Shown here piece after piece: positions 25,977 through 34,611 of a stretch of 61,924 bases of DNA. This DNA is from Chryseobacterium sp. Leaf405. GTDB lineage: Bacteria; Bacteroidota; Bacteroidia; Flavobacteriales; Weeksellaceae. The first letter of the stretch is position 1, and each line of letters opens with the position of its first letter. The stretch lies in assembly GCF_001425355.1 (NCBI RefSeq), contig NZ_LMQN01000012.1, positions 618,918 through 680,841 of the forward strand, in the 5' to 3' direction. The translations under genes and the position numbers were made by a program. The notes under the pieces are model-generated. The model did not search any database, was not told the origin of the DNA, and saw nothing but the letters and a program-made list of their open reading frames with translations.

Positions 25977-26170
25977 TGACCCTGATGAGATTCGAACTCA
26001 CATTCCAAATTGGCATTGAGGCTGTAAATACGCTTCCCTACTTTTTCCTTAAGAAGTTTCGGTGCTTCTGTAAACTCTACCCATTAGTCCGCGCAGGTCT
26101 AACCGGAATATCCTCAAACTCTACGAATACGAAATTTTTCCGCAGGCTTTTCCTTTTAAGCTACAAGGCC
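25977..26170 (-). ncRNA. tRNA-like RNA with a 120-nt insertion in the anticodon/variable region
   Basis: Read on the minus strand: GGCCTTG (26164-26170) pairs over 7 bp with CAGGGTC (25978-25984; G-U pairs at 2 and 5), discriminator A. T8, A9, a D-arm GCTT-AAAAGGAA-AAGC (26146-26161) with A14, G18, G19 and A21, and a T-arm GTGAG-TTCGAAT-CTCAT (25985-26001) with all canonical loop bases; A15 and T48 could form the Levitt pair. Between C25 and G49 there are 144 nt instead of about 23. TGCGG-AAAAATT-TCGTA just after the D-arm could be an anticodon-like arm, lacking U33. CCA not encoded. It sits 12 bp past a TTACTTTG promoter box and upstream of rtcB. Not a canonical tRNA, tmRNA or recognisable group I intron host. 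Confidence 0.7.
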
Positions 26171-26182
26171 ATTTTGTTGATG

Positions 26183-26190
26183 CAAAGTAA
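26183..26190 (-). promoter_or_regulatory. Promoter element for the tRNA-like RNA and rtcB
   Basis: TTACTTTG on the minus strand, one mismatch from TAnnTTTG, 12 bp upstream of the first base of the tRNA-like RNA. No good -33 TTG at 19-21 bp. Confidence 0.4.
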
Positions 26191-26211
26191 AAACTAAAGT
26201 GTGCAATGTTT

Positions 26212-26240
26212 TTGCGTATTAGAAAAATTTTATACATTTA
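26212..26240 (+). promoter_or_regulatory. Promoter of the helicase-hopJ-WYL arm
   Basis: TTG (26212-26214), 18-bp spacer, TACATTTA (26233-26240), one mismatch from TAnnTTTG; the ATG of the helicase follows 21 bp later. It is only about 20-50 bp from the divergent box for the tRNA-like RNA, so both arms may share control. Confidence 0.5.
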
Positions 26241-26261
26241 GTAAAATTATTTTTAAACACG

Positions 26262-29200
26262 ATGCAAAATTTAAATCCTGAAATATTTCAGGCATTTCAA
26301 AATAAACTAAAGACAGGCAACAGAAGGGGCGTTCATCTTAATGCCATTCCCGGAAGTTCGAGATACAAATTTGATCTTGCCCGACTTTCTGATATTCATA
26401 AAAGTCTTCCTGAGCGTTTTATTATTGATCTTCTGGCGCAGAAAAATGTGAACTTTAAGTTTTCTGTGCACGATAAAATTTCCGAAAAGATTTCTAAAGA
26501 TTCGGTGAAAGACAATATTTTGTTTGATGATGAAAAAGCAGAAACTGATGAAATTACAGCTCAAAAATCTATTGCTAAAGATAAAACCAGAGAAACTGCA
26601 TTAGAAAAGTTATCCACAAGCCTGGAAAATCTGATTTTTCAAAACGACGTAATACAGTCGGAAAAAGGAATAAATTCTTTGGGGTTCGGTTTTCCTATTC
26701 TAATCAGAAAAGATATGGATGGGCAGATTTCAGCTTCACCTATTTTAATATGGTCCGTCAATATAAAGCCAATTAATGAACTGAATACCTGGGAAATCAG
26801 CAGAACGGAAGACGACCCGATTTATGTGAATGAGGTTTTAATCAATCATTTGCAAAGTGATTCGGGAATTACGTTGGAACAGATTCCTGAAGAAATGTTA
26901 GCTGACGGAAAAATAGATAAACCGGAACTGTTGCAGATTTGTCAAACCCTGTTAGGTCAGCTTAAAATTACACAGAACCTCGACTTTATCCTTAATGATT
27001 ATGAAGAAATTCCATTAATTAAGTCTAAAACGTCTTACGAAGACCAGCTTCAGAATAAAGGTGATGCAACTATTATTAAATCAGGTGTTTTTTCCATTTT
27101 CGAAGTTCAGAAGCAGAATATCATCAATGATTATGAATCGCTGAAAAATGATTTTAAACCTCTCGAAAACTTTGTAAAAGAAGATTTTCAATCCATAACA
27201 TCCATAGAAACGGATCCTTCCCAACAGGGGATTTTAGAATCATTAAAATCACAAACTAAGATCCTGATTCAAGGTCCGCCAGGAACCGGAAAAAGCCAGA
27301 CGCTGACTGCTGTTTTGGTGAATGCACTGGAAAATAAGCAAAAAACCATTGTGGTCTGCGAAAAGCAAACAGCCTTGGAAGTTTTGTACAATGCACTTCA
27401 TAAATTAGGCCTGGAACGGTATTGCATCTTGATTAAAGACAGCGCTTCCGACAGAAAAGCGGTAGTAGATTCTGTAAGAAATATGATTGATCTTGTTGAT
27501 TTTAAGAAATCTGGGCAACCTTATTCTGTTCAGTCACTGCAAGATCAATTAAGTGAAATTTTGCAGCATAAAACTACCATAAATAATGTTCATGAACTGT
27601 TGAATTTTGAGTTGATTTCCGGGAAAAACTGGACGGAAATTGTAGGAAATTTATTGGCATTTCAGGATTCTGGGGAAAATATCAATTTGCAGGATATTCA
27701 GTTTTCTTTTTCAGAAAATGAAGCCAAAGAAATTGAAAATGTACTTGAAAATGGGAAAAATTTGTATCAGGAATTTCAGCCTTTTGAAAAGTCATCTTTT
27801 ATTAATCCGGACAAACTAATCAGTGAAAATTTTCATAACAGTCTGCAAAATTTAGATATTTCTTTTCAGAATTATGAAAAAATGTGGGATGAAATTCAAT
27901 TATTAATTATAAACTTCAAACCAATTTATGAGGAAAAAAGGAAACAGGATTTTAGTCAGAATATTCATAAACTGTCTTCATTAATTAATGAAACAGAAGT
28001 GATAACTTCAGTTCTAAATCAAAATTCAGAGGAATTTCATCCGGAAATTACGAACGGTTTTTTCTATAAATTCACTGCGTTGTTTTCTTCCGCAAAGAAA
28101 AATAAAATCGGCAATCAAAAAAGATTATTAGAGATAAGTTCAGCAATTAAACAGATCAGCCTGAACGAATTTTTCCCTTCTATTGAGCTGTCTGACAATC
28201 TTTGGAATAACAAAAACGAAATCCTGAATTACCGTCAGAAAATACAACATCTTCAGTCGGAATTTTCTTCTAAACTGGAAGAGCAATTTAATGCAATTGA
28301 TTTTTTGAATGCATTTGATTCTGTGGTTTCCGGAAAAGAAACGGATATTATTGTTGAGCACATTCAACAATTGAAGAAAAATATTTCTAATGAAAAATGG
28401 GTCAAAGACCTGAACTTTGGAAATACATATCAAAATTTTGATGCCTACATGATTTCCATTTTAGACCAATACAGATCGTACAGAAATCATCCTGAAAATC
28501 CTATTTTAAAAGAATTTAATTGGGTTTCATTTTATCATCCTTTAAATATTTTTCAGAGAAAATTACTGGAAAAACTTTATCAGGTTGATGATTGGAAATC
28601 TTCATTTTATTCGGCATATTTCCCTTTATTGCTGACGCATTATTCAGATCCGAAACTGAATTTTAATGAAAAAAATTACGAAGAAATCACGAAACAGATT
28701 AAACAATATGGATTTTCTCAGCAGAATTTTATTCAGTATTTCTGGAATGATTCTCAGCAGAATGCGGTGAAAAAATTTGAACAGACGAATAGAGACATTA
28801 CGGTTGCCAATCTTTATAATAAAAGAAGCAGTATTAATCATAAAAGGCTGACATTAAGACAAATTGTACAGAAAGACATTGACTTGTTCACTAATTTCTT
28901 TCCAATTATTTTGACGACGCCTGATGCGTGCAGCAATCTTTTTCAGGGGAAGAATTTTTACTTTGATAATGTGGTTTTTGATGAAGCCAGTCAGCTAAAA
29001 CTGGAAGATAATCTTCCGGCGATGCTGAAAGGGAAAAATATCATTATTGCAGGAGATGAGCATCAGATGCCGCCTTCAAGCTATTTCAGTAAAGTTTTTG
29101 ATGGAATTATTGAAGATGAAGACGATATAGAATCTGAAAATGAGGTAATCACTTATAAAAACTCTTTGTTGAATATTGAATCTCTATTGGATTTTGCGAC

Positions 29201-30260
29201 TGAAAGTCAGTTTGAAAAAAATCATCTGGATTTTCATTATCGTTCTAAACACCCTTATCTTATTGATTTTTCGAATCATGCTTTCTACAATTCAAGGTTA
29301 AAACCTCTTCCTGCAACTTCTGAAATTCAGCCGATCGAATTTTTTCAGGTTGACGGGATTTTTGATGATCACATCAATAAAGAAGAAGCTGAGAAAGTAT
29401 TGGAAATTTTAAGTATTGTTCAGCCTTTGAAAGATGGGAATTATCCGTCGGTGGGAATTGCAACGTTTAATATTTCACAACGAAATTATATCAAAAGACA
29501 AATTGTCAGACAGGCTAATCTTCCCGGAAATGAAATTTTCAAGGAAAAAATTCAGGGATTGGAAGCAGCAGGATTATTTATTAAAAACCTTGAAAATATT
29601 CAGGGTGATGAAAGAGACATTATCATTGTTTCCACGACTTATGGAAAGAAATCGAATGGTAAGTTTATTCAGAGTTTTGGTCCGATTAATCATACGAAAG
29701 GATATAAATTACTCAATGTGATTATTACGAGAGCGAAGGAAAAAATCTATATCTGTAACTCAATTCCTGAAGAAATTTTCTCTAATTACAAATTAGCGTT
29801 GGAGCAGGAAGGATCCAATAACAGAAAGGCAGTTTTGTATGCTTACTTGGCGTATTGCAAAGCAGTAAGTGAGCAGAATAAAAATGAAAGAACAGAAATT
29901 CTGAATACCTTAGATCAGTTCGGGTACGCTAGGGACCTGCATAGAAATATGCAATCCAATGTCTTTATTGATGGGATTTATAATCGTCTTCAAAAAGAAT
30001 TTTCAGAGTTAAAAATCTTAAAAAATCATCATTTCGGAGGATATGAATTTGATATTTTCATTGAGAAAAATGATGGGAAATCAATTGTAGTTGAAACGAT
30101 GAGCAAAGAAAAATATTCCGGAAATCTCGGCTATCTGGAAGATTTACATAAAGAGAAAATTGTACGAAATGCAGGTTTTGAATACATCAGAATCTGGAGC
30201 CAGAACTGCTGGCAAAATCTGGATGCCGAATTACAAAAAATAAACAAAAAAATATCATGA
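26262..30260 (+). CDS. SF1 helicase with C-terminal Vsr/MTES_1575-like nuclease domain
   Basis: 1332 aa, UPF1-like SF1 helicase. Walker A IQGPPGTGKSQTL near residue 336, then ASDRKAVVDSVRN, a large helical insertion (about 400-850), Walker B FDEASQLKLEDNL with GDEHQMPPSSYF (about 905-940), and motifs V/VI near 1115-1165 (IQGDERDIIIVSTTYG, LLNVIITRAKEKIYI). The last 80 residues (GGYEFDIFIEKNDGKSIVVE, then FEYIRIWSQNCW) fit a Vsr/MTES_1575 restriction-like fold with D and E. Helicase plus Vsr-like tail is known from defence proteins of the Hhe type, which are longer. Its stop overlaps the hopJ start (ATGA). A role in nucleic-acid surveillance is inference. Confidence 0.88.
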   Translation: MQNLNPEIFQAFQNKLKTGNRRGVHLNAIPGSSRYKFDLARLSDIHKSLPERFIIDLLAQKNVNFKFSVHDKISEKISKDSVKDNILFDDEKAETDEITAQKSIAKDKTRETALEKLSTSLENLIFQNDVIQSEKGINSLGFGFPILIRKDMDGQISASPILIWSVNIKPINELNTWEISRTEDDPIYVNEVLINHLQSDSGITLEQIPEEMLADGKIDKPELLQICQTLLGQLKITQNLDFILNDYEEIPLIKSKTSYEDQLQNKGDATIIKSGVFSIFEVQKQNIINDYESLKNDFKPLENFVKEDFQSITSIETDPSQQGILESLKSQTKILIQGPPGTGKSQTLTAVLVNALENKQKTIVVCEKQTALEVLYNALHKLGLERYCILIKDSASDRKAVVDSVRNMIDLVDFKKSGQPYSVQSLQDQLSEILQHKTTINNVHELLNFELISGKNWTEIVGNLLAFQDSGENINLQDIQFSFSENEAKEIENVLENGKNLYQEFQPFEKSSFINPDKLISENFHNSLQNLDISFQNYEKMWDEIQLLIINFKPIYEEKRKQDFSQNIHKLSSLINETEVITSVLNQNSEEFHPEITNGFFYKFTALFSSAKKNKIGNQKRLLEISSAIKQISLNEFFPSIELSDNLWNNKNEILNYRQKIQHLQSEFSSKLEEQFNAIDFLNAFDSVVSGKETDIIVEHIQQLKKNISNEKWVKDLNFGNTYQNFDAYMISILDQYRSYRNHPENPILKEFNWVSFYHPLNIFQRKLLEKLYQVDDWKSSFYSAYFPLLLTHYSDPKLNFNEKNYEEITKQIKQYGFSQQNFIQYFWNDSQQNAVKKFEQTNRDITVANLYNKRSSINHKRLTLRQIVQKDIDLFTNFFPIILTTPDACSNLFQGKNFYFDNVVFDEASQLKLEDNLPAMLKGKNIIIAGDEHQMPPSSYFSKVFDGIIEDEDDIESENEVITYKNSLLNIESLLDFATESQFEKNHLDFHYRSKHPYLIDFSNHAFYNSRLKPLPATSEIQPIEFFQVDGIFDDHINKEEAEKVLEILSIVQPLKDGNYPSVGIATFNISQRNYIKRQIVRQANLPGNEIFKEKIQGLEAAGLFIKNLENIQGDERDIIIVSTTYGKKSNGKFIQSFGPINHTKGYKLLNVIITRAKEKIYICNSIPEEIFSNYKLALEQEGSNNRKAVLYAYLAYCKAVSEQNKNERTEILNTLDQFGYARDLHRNMQSNVFIDGIYNRLQKEFSELKILKNHHFGGYEFDIFIEKNDGKSIVVETMSKEKYSGNLGYLEDLHKEKIVRNAGFEYIRIWSQNCWQNLDAELQKINKKIS

Positions 30261-30586
30261 CAGAACAAGTAAAAAACTCACCTGAAACTATTGATTTTAA
30301 AGATGTAATCGCTTATATTGATGAGAATTATAATTTTACACCAACAAAATTTACTAATGGAAATACGGTAAACGAAGTTGATCAAAACAACGGATCGTGC
30401 AAAGTTTTCAGTTATGCCAAACTGAATGATTTGTCTAAAGAAGATACGCTGAATCTGTTCGGAGACTTCTATAGAAATGATGTTTTGAAAAATCCTGAAG
30501 GAACTGATCATCAAAATATCAGAAACTTTATGGAGTTTGGCTGGGACGGGATTTCGTTTGAAGGGGTTGCTTTGAGTAAAAAATAA
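30257..30586 (+). CDS. HopJ-family protein
   Basis: 109 aa, matching the HopJ type III effector family name but found widely in free-living bacteria: FKDVIAYIDENYNFTPTKFT, NGNTVNEVDQNNGSCKVFSY, LFGDFYRNDVLKNPEGTDHQ, NIRNFMEFGWDGISFEG. Function unknown; the name does not imply an effector here, and no type III system is present. It starts inside the helicase stop codon (ATGA overlap), so translation is coupled. Confidence 0.9.
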   Translation: MTEQVKNSPETIDFKDVIAYIDENYNFTPTKFTNGNTVNEVDQNNGSCKVFSYAKLNDLSKEDTLNLFGDFYRNDVLKNPEGTDHQNIRNFMEFGWDGISFEGVALSKK

Positions 30587-30608
30587 TGTAGATAACCTGT
30601 TTCTAACC

Positions 30609-30660
30609 ACCCCGTCAAAAATTCTACGAATTTTAGCCACCCCTCCAAAGGAGGGGAATT
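30609..30660. repeat. Intergenic palindromic repeat (two hairpins)
   Basis: AAAATTC-TAC-GAATTTT (30618-30634) followed by CCCCTCC-AAA-GGAGGGG (30640-30656). Typical REP-like element; may also act as a weak terminator after hopJ. Confidence 0.65.
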
Positions 30661-30699
30661 TTACGAGGATAGCAACTTAAATCTTAATCCAAATTAATT

Positions 30700-31716
30700 A
30701 TGTCATCCAACAAAAATGCTTTGATCCGTTATAAAACATTGGATAAATGCTTGAAAAACAAATATAAAAAATATACTCTGGAAGATTTAATCGACGAGTG
30801 TTCTGAAGCGTTGTTTGAATTTGAAGGTAAAGAATCTTTCGTGAGCAAACGTACGGTACAACTAGATTTGCAAAATATGCGGAGTGAAAAATTCGGGTAT
30901 GAAGCACCGATTGAAGTTTTTGAAAGAAAATATTACCGATACAGCGATCCGGAATATAGCATTCACAATATTTCGGTGAATGAAAGTGACCTGAAAGCGA
31001 TGAATAATGCAGTGCAGATTTTAAAGCAGTTCAAGGATTTTTCAATGTTTAAAGAAATGAACGGAGTGATTCAGAAACTGGAGGATTCTATTCATTCGAC
31101 CAATCAGAAATCGATTATTCATCTGGATAAGAATGAGAAATTAAAAGGATTGGAACATATTGATATTTTGTATGAATCGATTGTCAATAAGAAAGTCTTA
31201 AATATTGTTTATAAAAGTTTTAAAGCAAGAGAATCAGATTCTTACATAGTTCATCCGCAATTGTTGAAAGAATATAATAATCGTTGGTTTTTGATCTGCT
31301 GGCACAAAAATAAAATGTACAATCTGGCACTTGATAGAATGGAAACGATCGCTCTGGAAGATCAGTTGAATTATATTGATAAAGATTTCGATTCCGACAG
31401 ATATTTTGGAGAAGTTATCGGTGTAACGGTTTCTGAAACGCAACGTCCTCAGAATGTTATTTTTAAAATCAATTCTAAACACGCTCCGTATGTAAAAACG
31501 AAGCCATTTCATCATTCTCAGGAAATTATTGATGAAGACGAAACCGGAACCACTTTTAAAATTTGTGTTCAGCTGAATTTTGAATTGGAGAGAATGATTT
31601 TGGGATTGGGCGAATTTATTACTGTTTTAAAACCTGACAAACTGAAAAAAAGAATTAAAAAAAGCTTACAGGAAGCCTGTCAAAATTATGACTCGGAAGA
31701 TTCTGATAATGGCTGA
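30700..31716 (+). CDS. WYL-domain transcriptional regulator
   Basis: 338 aa. N-terminal winged helix (KCLKNKYKKYTLEDLIDECS, SKRTVQLDLQNMRSEKFGYE), then a WYL domain (about 150-250; KVLNIVYKSFKARESDSYIV, NNRWFLICWHKNKMYNLALD) and a WCX-type C-terminal part (LGLGEFITVLKPDKLKKRIK). WYL proteins often control DNA-repair, CRISPR and phage-defence genes and may sense nucleic-acid ligands. The DNA-binding and ligand-binding parts look complete. It is the last gene of the helicase-hopJ arm (110 bp gap containing a REP) and the natural candidate to regulate the divergent promoter at 26171-26261 (inference). Confidence 0.9.
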   Translation: MSSNKNALIRYKTLDKCLKNKYKKYTLEDLIDECSEALFEFEGKESFVSKRTVQLDLQNMRSEKFGYEAPIEVFERKYYRYSDPEYSIHNISVNESDLKAMNNAVQILKQFKDFSMFKEMNGVIQKLEDSIHSTNQKSIIHLDKNEKLKGLEHIDILYESIVNKKVLNIVYKSFKARESDSYIVHPQLLKEYNNRWFLICWHKNKMYNLALDRMETIALEDQLNYIDKDFDSDRYFGEVIGVTVSETQRPQNVIFKINSKHAPYVKTKPFHHSQEIIDEDETGTTFKICVQLNFELERMILGLGEFITVLKPDKLKKRIKKSLQEACQNYDSEDSDNG

Positions 31717-31768
31717 TTTTATAATGGCTTGAAAATTGTAATAATGTTAGCTATAAAAAATAAACAGT

Positions 31769-31906
31769 ATGAAATCAAGAATATTAAAAGCAGTTGTTGC
31801 TATTGTAGCACCATTGGTTATAGAATTTGTTATTAAAAAAATATCAGAAAAACTTGAAGGAAAACCACAGGAAGACAGTAAAAAGCCACTTCCTGCATCA
31901 ACTTAA
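31769..31906 (+). CDS. Small membrane protein (45 aa)
   Basis: Product MKSRILKAVVAIVAPLVIEF then VIKKISEKLEGKPQEDSKKP and LPAST. One hydrophobic segment (residues 5-22) and a charged tail, N-in orientation likely. It ends just before a strong terminator. Small proteins of this make-up are common in Flavobacteriia, with unknown function. Too short for standard ORF cut-offs but the terminator and the coherent composition support it. Confidence 0.55.
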   Translation: MKSRILKAVVAIVAPLVIEFVIKKISEKLEGKPQEDSKKPLPAST

Positions 31907-31930
31907 AAATAGTTATTTTAAAGATCATAA

Positions 31931-31966
31931 AAAGAGACCGTTCATTTTGTAGCAGTCTCTTTTTTT
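31931..31966. terminator. Bidirectional terminator
   Basis: Stem AAAGAGAC / GTCTCTTT with a 16-nt loop and T run; separates the WYL side from the convergent DUF1501 gene. Confidence 0.8.
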
Positions 31967-31968
31967 AT

Positions 31969-33153
31969 TTAGATGAAATCATAAATTCCGTTTTTCCAGC
32001 CGAGAACTTTTGAAGAATCTGCTTTAAGCCAGTTTTTAAGAACGGTTGCATATACTTTTCTAAAATCTTCGGTATACATTAAATCTCCTTCATTGAGTTT
32101 AGTTAAATCGGGAAGCGGGTTTAGAATTCCTTTTTTCTTGAGTCCACCACTGATGAAAAACATTTGATTTGCCGTTCCATGGTCGGTTCCGTTGCTTGCA
32201 TTCTGGGCAACTCTTCTGCCAAATTCCGAGAATGTCATCAGTAAAATATCATCAAAAAGTCCGTTGCTTTTCATATCTGCAACGAAAGATTTTAAGGCTT
32301 CATTAATGTCTCCGAACAGTTTCTGCTGTCTTTCATTTTGATTGACATGGGTATCGAAACTTCCGATAGAAAGATAATAAACTCTTGTGTTAATATCAGA
32401 TTTTATCAATGAAGAAACTGTTTTAAAGTCTTTTCCCAACTGAGAATTCGGATAGGTTTGTTCGGTTTTCTTTGCTTTACTTTTCTCAAAAATATAATCG
32501 GCATTGTTGATGGTCGAACCCAAAGTCTGGTATAAATAAGAAACGGTTTCGTCATCGTGATGATGATCATACAATGATTTGAAATATTTTTCCTGACTTG
32601 TCTGATATAATCTTTTCGGGTCTTTGAAGGCAAATGCTTTATTATTTTCACCTTTTAAAGCTAAACTCAGCATATCATCAACTTCCAAAGCCTGGGTTGG
32701 ATGCTCACAATTGTAACATTCTTCATCCAGAAATCTCCCTAGCCATCCGGTTTCCAGATATTCATCACTTTTACTGGCGGAATGCCAGATATCCATACTC
32801 CGGAAATGAGATTTATCGGGATTCGGATAACCAACATTGTTTAAAATGGAAAGTTCACCATTATCATGAAGTTCTTTAAAATAGGAGAGGGCAGGATTAA
32901 TTCCCGTTTCATCATTTAACTGCAAAGAATCTGTAATGGCAATTTTATTTCTTTCCTTAAAATAAATATCGTTTTTTGTTGGAATAATCGTGTTCAGCCC
33001 GTCGTTTCCCCCTGTAAACTGAAGTACCACCAAAATCTTCTGATTCGGTGCTAATGCTTCATCGAAGGTCATAGCTTTCAGGAAATTCGGCATCAGTAAA
33101 GATGCTGTAGCCAATGAACTTATTTTTAGAAATTCTCTTCTTTTGATTAACAT
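31969..33153 (-). CDS. DUF1501 family protein with Tat signal
   Basis: 394 aa. The N-terminus MLIKRREFLKISSLATASLL carries the twin-arginine pattern K-R-R-E-F-L-K, so export folded via Tat is expected. DUF1501 proteins resemble the alkaline-phosphatase/sulfatase fold (LVVLQFTGGNDGLNTIIP, YPNPDKSHFRSMDIWHSA, MTFSEFGRRVAQNASNGTDH). The G-T-D-H-G pattern near 320 and S-F-D-T-H motif suggest metal-binding catalytic residues. It is 78 bp downstream of the DUF1800 gene; the two families are almost always paired. Role unknown, possibly surface polymer modification (inference). Confidence 0.9.
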   Translation of the reverse strand: MLIKRREFLKISSLATASLLMPNFLKAMTFDEALAPNQKILVVLQFTGGNDGLNTIIPTKNDIYFKERNKIAITDSLQLNDETGINPALSYFKELHDNGELSILNNVGYPNPDKSHFRSMDIWHSASKSDEYLETGWLGRFLDEECYNCEHPTQALEVDDMLSLALKGENNKAFAFKDPKRLYQTSQEKYFKSLYDHHHDDETVSYLYQTLGSTINNADYIFEKSKAKKTEQTYPNSQLGKDFKTVSSLIKSDINTRVYYLSIGSFDTHVNQNERQQKLFGDINEALKSFVADMKSNGLFDDILLMTFSEFGRRVAQNASNGTDHGTANQMFFISGGLKKKGILNPLPDLTKLNEGDLMYTEDFRKVYATVLKNWLKADSSKVLGWKNGIYDFI

Positions 33154-33180
33154 AAAGATAGGTTTTAGGTTAAAGATGAT

Positions 33181-33221
33181 AGGTTGCAGGTTCTTTAACT
33201 ATCAGCAAAAATCTGCAACCT
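33181..33221. repeat. Short inverted repeat between DUF1800 and DUF1501
   Basis: AGGTTGCAG ... CTGCAACCT (9-bp perfect arms, 23-nt loop). Another palindromic intergenic element. Confidence 0.55.
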
Positions 33222-33231
33222 GCCACCAAAA

Positions 33232-34611
33232 CTACATCAACTGATATTCAGGCGTTGACATGAGATTAATAACATTCATTTTCACACTGTTGTCCGAGAA
33301 ATTTTTAACAGAATTCATATCCAACGATTTTGAACTTTGAATTAAATAATCTTCTACATTTTTTCCATTAAAAATTTTTTCAACCCTTGCCCAATCTATT
33401 GTAATATTCGGGTTTTTAAAACTTTTGGTTAAAGTATTGGTATTGTTTTTCAAGCCCATATCTACATCATCATCTTCTTTTGGACGGTAATCAAGCGGAC
33501 GCAAACCCGACCAAATCTGAGGAATTTGTAATCTTAACATCAACGTTGAGCTGTCAATCCACGATTTTCCGTTGGGCCAGCCAGAAACATTGGGCGGATA
33601 AAGTAACATCTGCCCCAATAATTTCTGATAAACGATAAGATTTTCCGGATTTTGAATATTCATAGGAAGCGTTCTCATCATTCCAACCATTAATTCTACA
33701 GGAGATTTTATTCTGTTTCCGATATTTTTTTTATCATAAAACCATGAATTTGAAAATATTTCGGTCATGAGTTTTCTGATGTCATAATTGGATTGATAAA
33801 AACTCTCACTCAGTTTATCAGCAATAGTTTCATCTACATTTTCATTTACGAAAAATTTATAAATCTTGGCAGTAATGAATTTTGCGGTGGCTTTCTGTTC
33901 AAGAATAATATTTAAAGCATCAGTTCCTGTGAAATTTCCAGTTTTTCCGAGGAAAGTTTTTGTTCCCTCATCATGTTGCTTTGGTCTTTCAATAAAATTC
34001 CCTTCTTTGTCGTACCCCCATCCTGTAAATGCTCTTGCGCCTTCCCGGATATCTTTTTCAGTATAATTTCCTCGTCCCATTGTGAATAATTCCATGACTT
34101 CACGGGCAAAATTTTCATTGGGATGATCTTTTTTATTTTGTTGATTATTTAAGAAATTCAACATTGCCGGCGCTTTACTGACTTCAAACAATAAATCTTT
34201 AAAATTTCCCAACGCATTTTTTCTGATAACATTTAAAATCTGCCTGTTGAATTTTGAGTTTTGAACTCGCGAAGCAAAATGACCGTGCCAGAAAAATGCC
34301 ATTTTTTCTCTCATCTGCTCCTTGCTGTTAACCATTTTATTGAGAAAGTTCAGATTGAGTTCTTCGTTTTGCTCCCGGTTAATTTTCTGGATTTCTTTCT
34401 TTTTTTCGGCAGGCGACTTGTCATTCATATAGTCGATTGTTTCTACATCGGGAGTTTCGTAAGTTATTTCCGTAAAATTTTCTTCTTTAAATAAATCTTT
34501 AATTAAAGTTTTAGTCTCCTGGCTTTTAAGGTCTTCAAACTGGCTAATTCCTGCTCCAAAGCCTGCACGCCACAGAAGATGTTTATTGTTAATTAATGAA
34601 GAAACTACCAT
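33232..34611 (-). CDS. DUF1800 family protein
   Basis: 459 aa, predicted exported or periplasmic partner of DUF1501, though no clear signal peptide is seen: it starts MVVSSLINNKHLLWRAGFGA. Family motifs: REKMAFFWHGHFASRVQNSK, PNENFAREVMELFTMGRGNY, TEKDIREGARAFTGWGYDKE and a C-terminal LLYPPNVSGWPNGKSWIDSS (NVAGWPGG-like). The HGHF and ARE-x-x-EL-F-T-x-G-x-GxY segments are the conserved core. First gene of a two-gene unit with DUF1501 (78-bp gap). Biochemical function is not established. Confidence 0.9.
   Translation of the reverse strand: MVVSSLINNKHLLWRAGFGAGISQFEDLKSQETKTLIKDLFKEENFTEITYETPDVETIDYMNDKSPAEKKKEIQKINREQNEELNLNFLNKMVNSKEQMREKMAFFWHGHFASRVQNSKFNRQILNVIRKNALGNFKDLLFEVSKAPAMLNFLNNQQNKKDHPNENFAREVMELFTMGRGNYTEKDIREGARAFTGWGYDKEGNFIERPKQHDEGTKTFLGKTGNFTGTDALNIILEQKATAKFITAKIYKFFVNENVDETIADKLSESFYQSNYDIRKLMTEIFSNSWFYDKKNIGNRIKSPVELMVGMMRTLPMNIQNPENLIVYQKLLGQMLLYPPNVSGWPNGKSWIDSSTLMLRLQIPQIWSGLRPLDYRPKEDDDVDMGLKNNTNTLTKSFKNPNITIDWARVEKIFNGKNVEDYLIQSSKSLDMNSVKNFSDNSVKMNVINLMSTPEYQLM

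Noticed and set aside
25977..26170. tmRNA or group I intron-containing tRNA as explanation of the tRNA-like RNA
   Set aside because: It lacks the tmRNA 5' start and tag ORF and keeps a real D-stem; the insert (120 nt) is too small and lacks the P7-type core for a group I intron. A YrlA-like Y RNA is not excluded but the paired acceptor stem argues against it.
25976..26197. 73-codon plus-strand ORF
   Set aside because: Runs antisense through the tRNA-like RNA; no start support.
33232..34611. Tat or Sec signal for DUF1800
   Set aside because: Searched for at the N-terminus; the sequence starts directly with a domain-like stretch, so export could depend on its partner or another start not seen.
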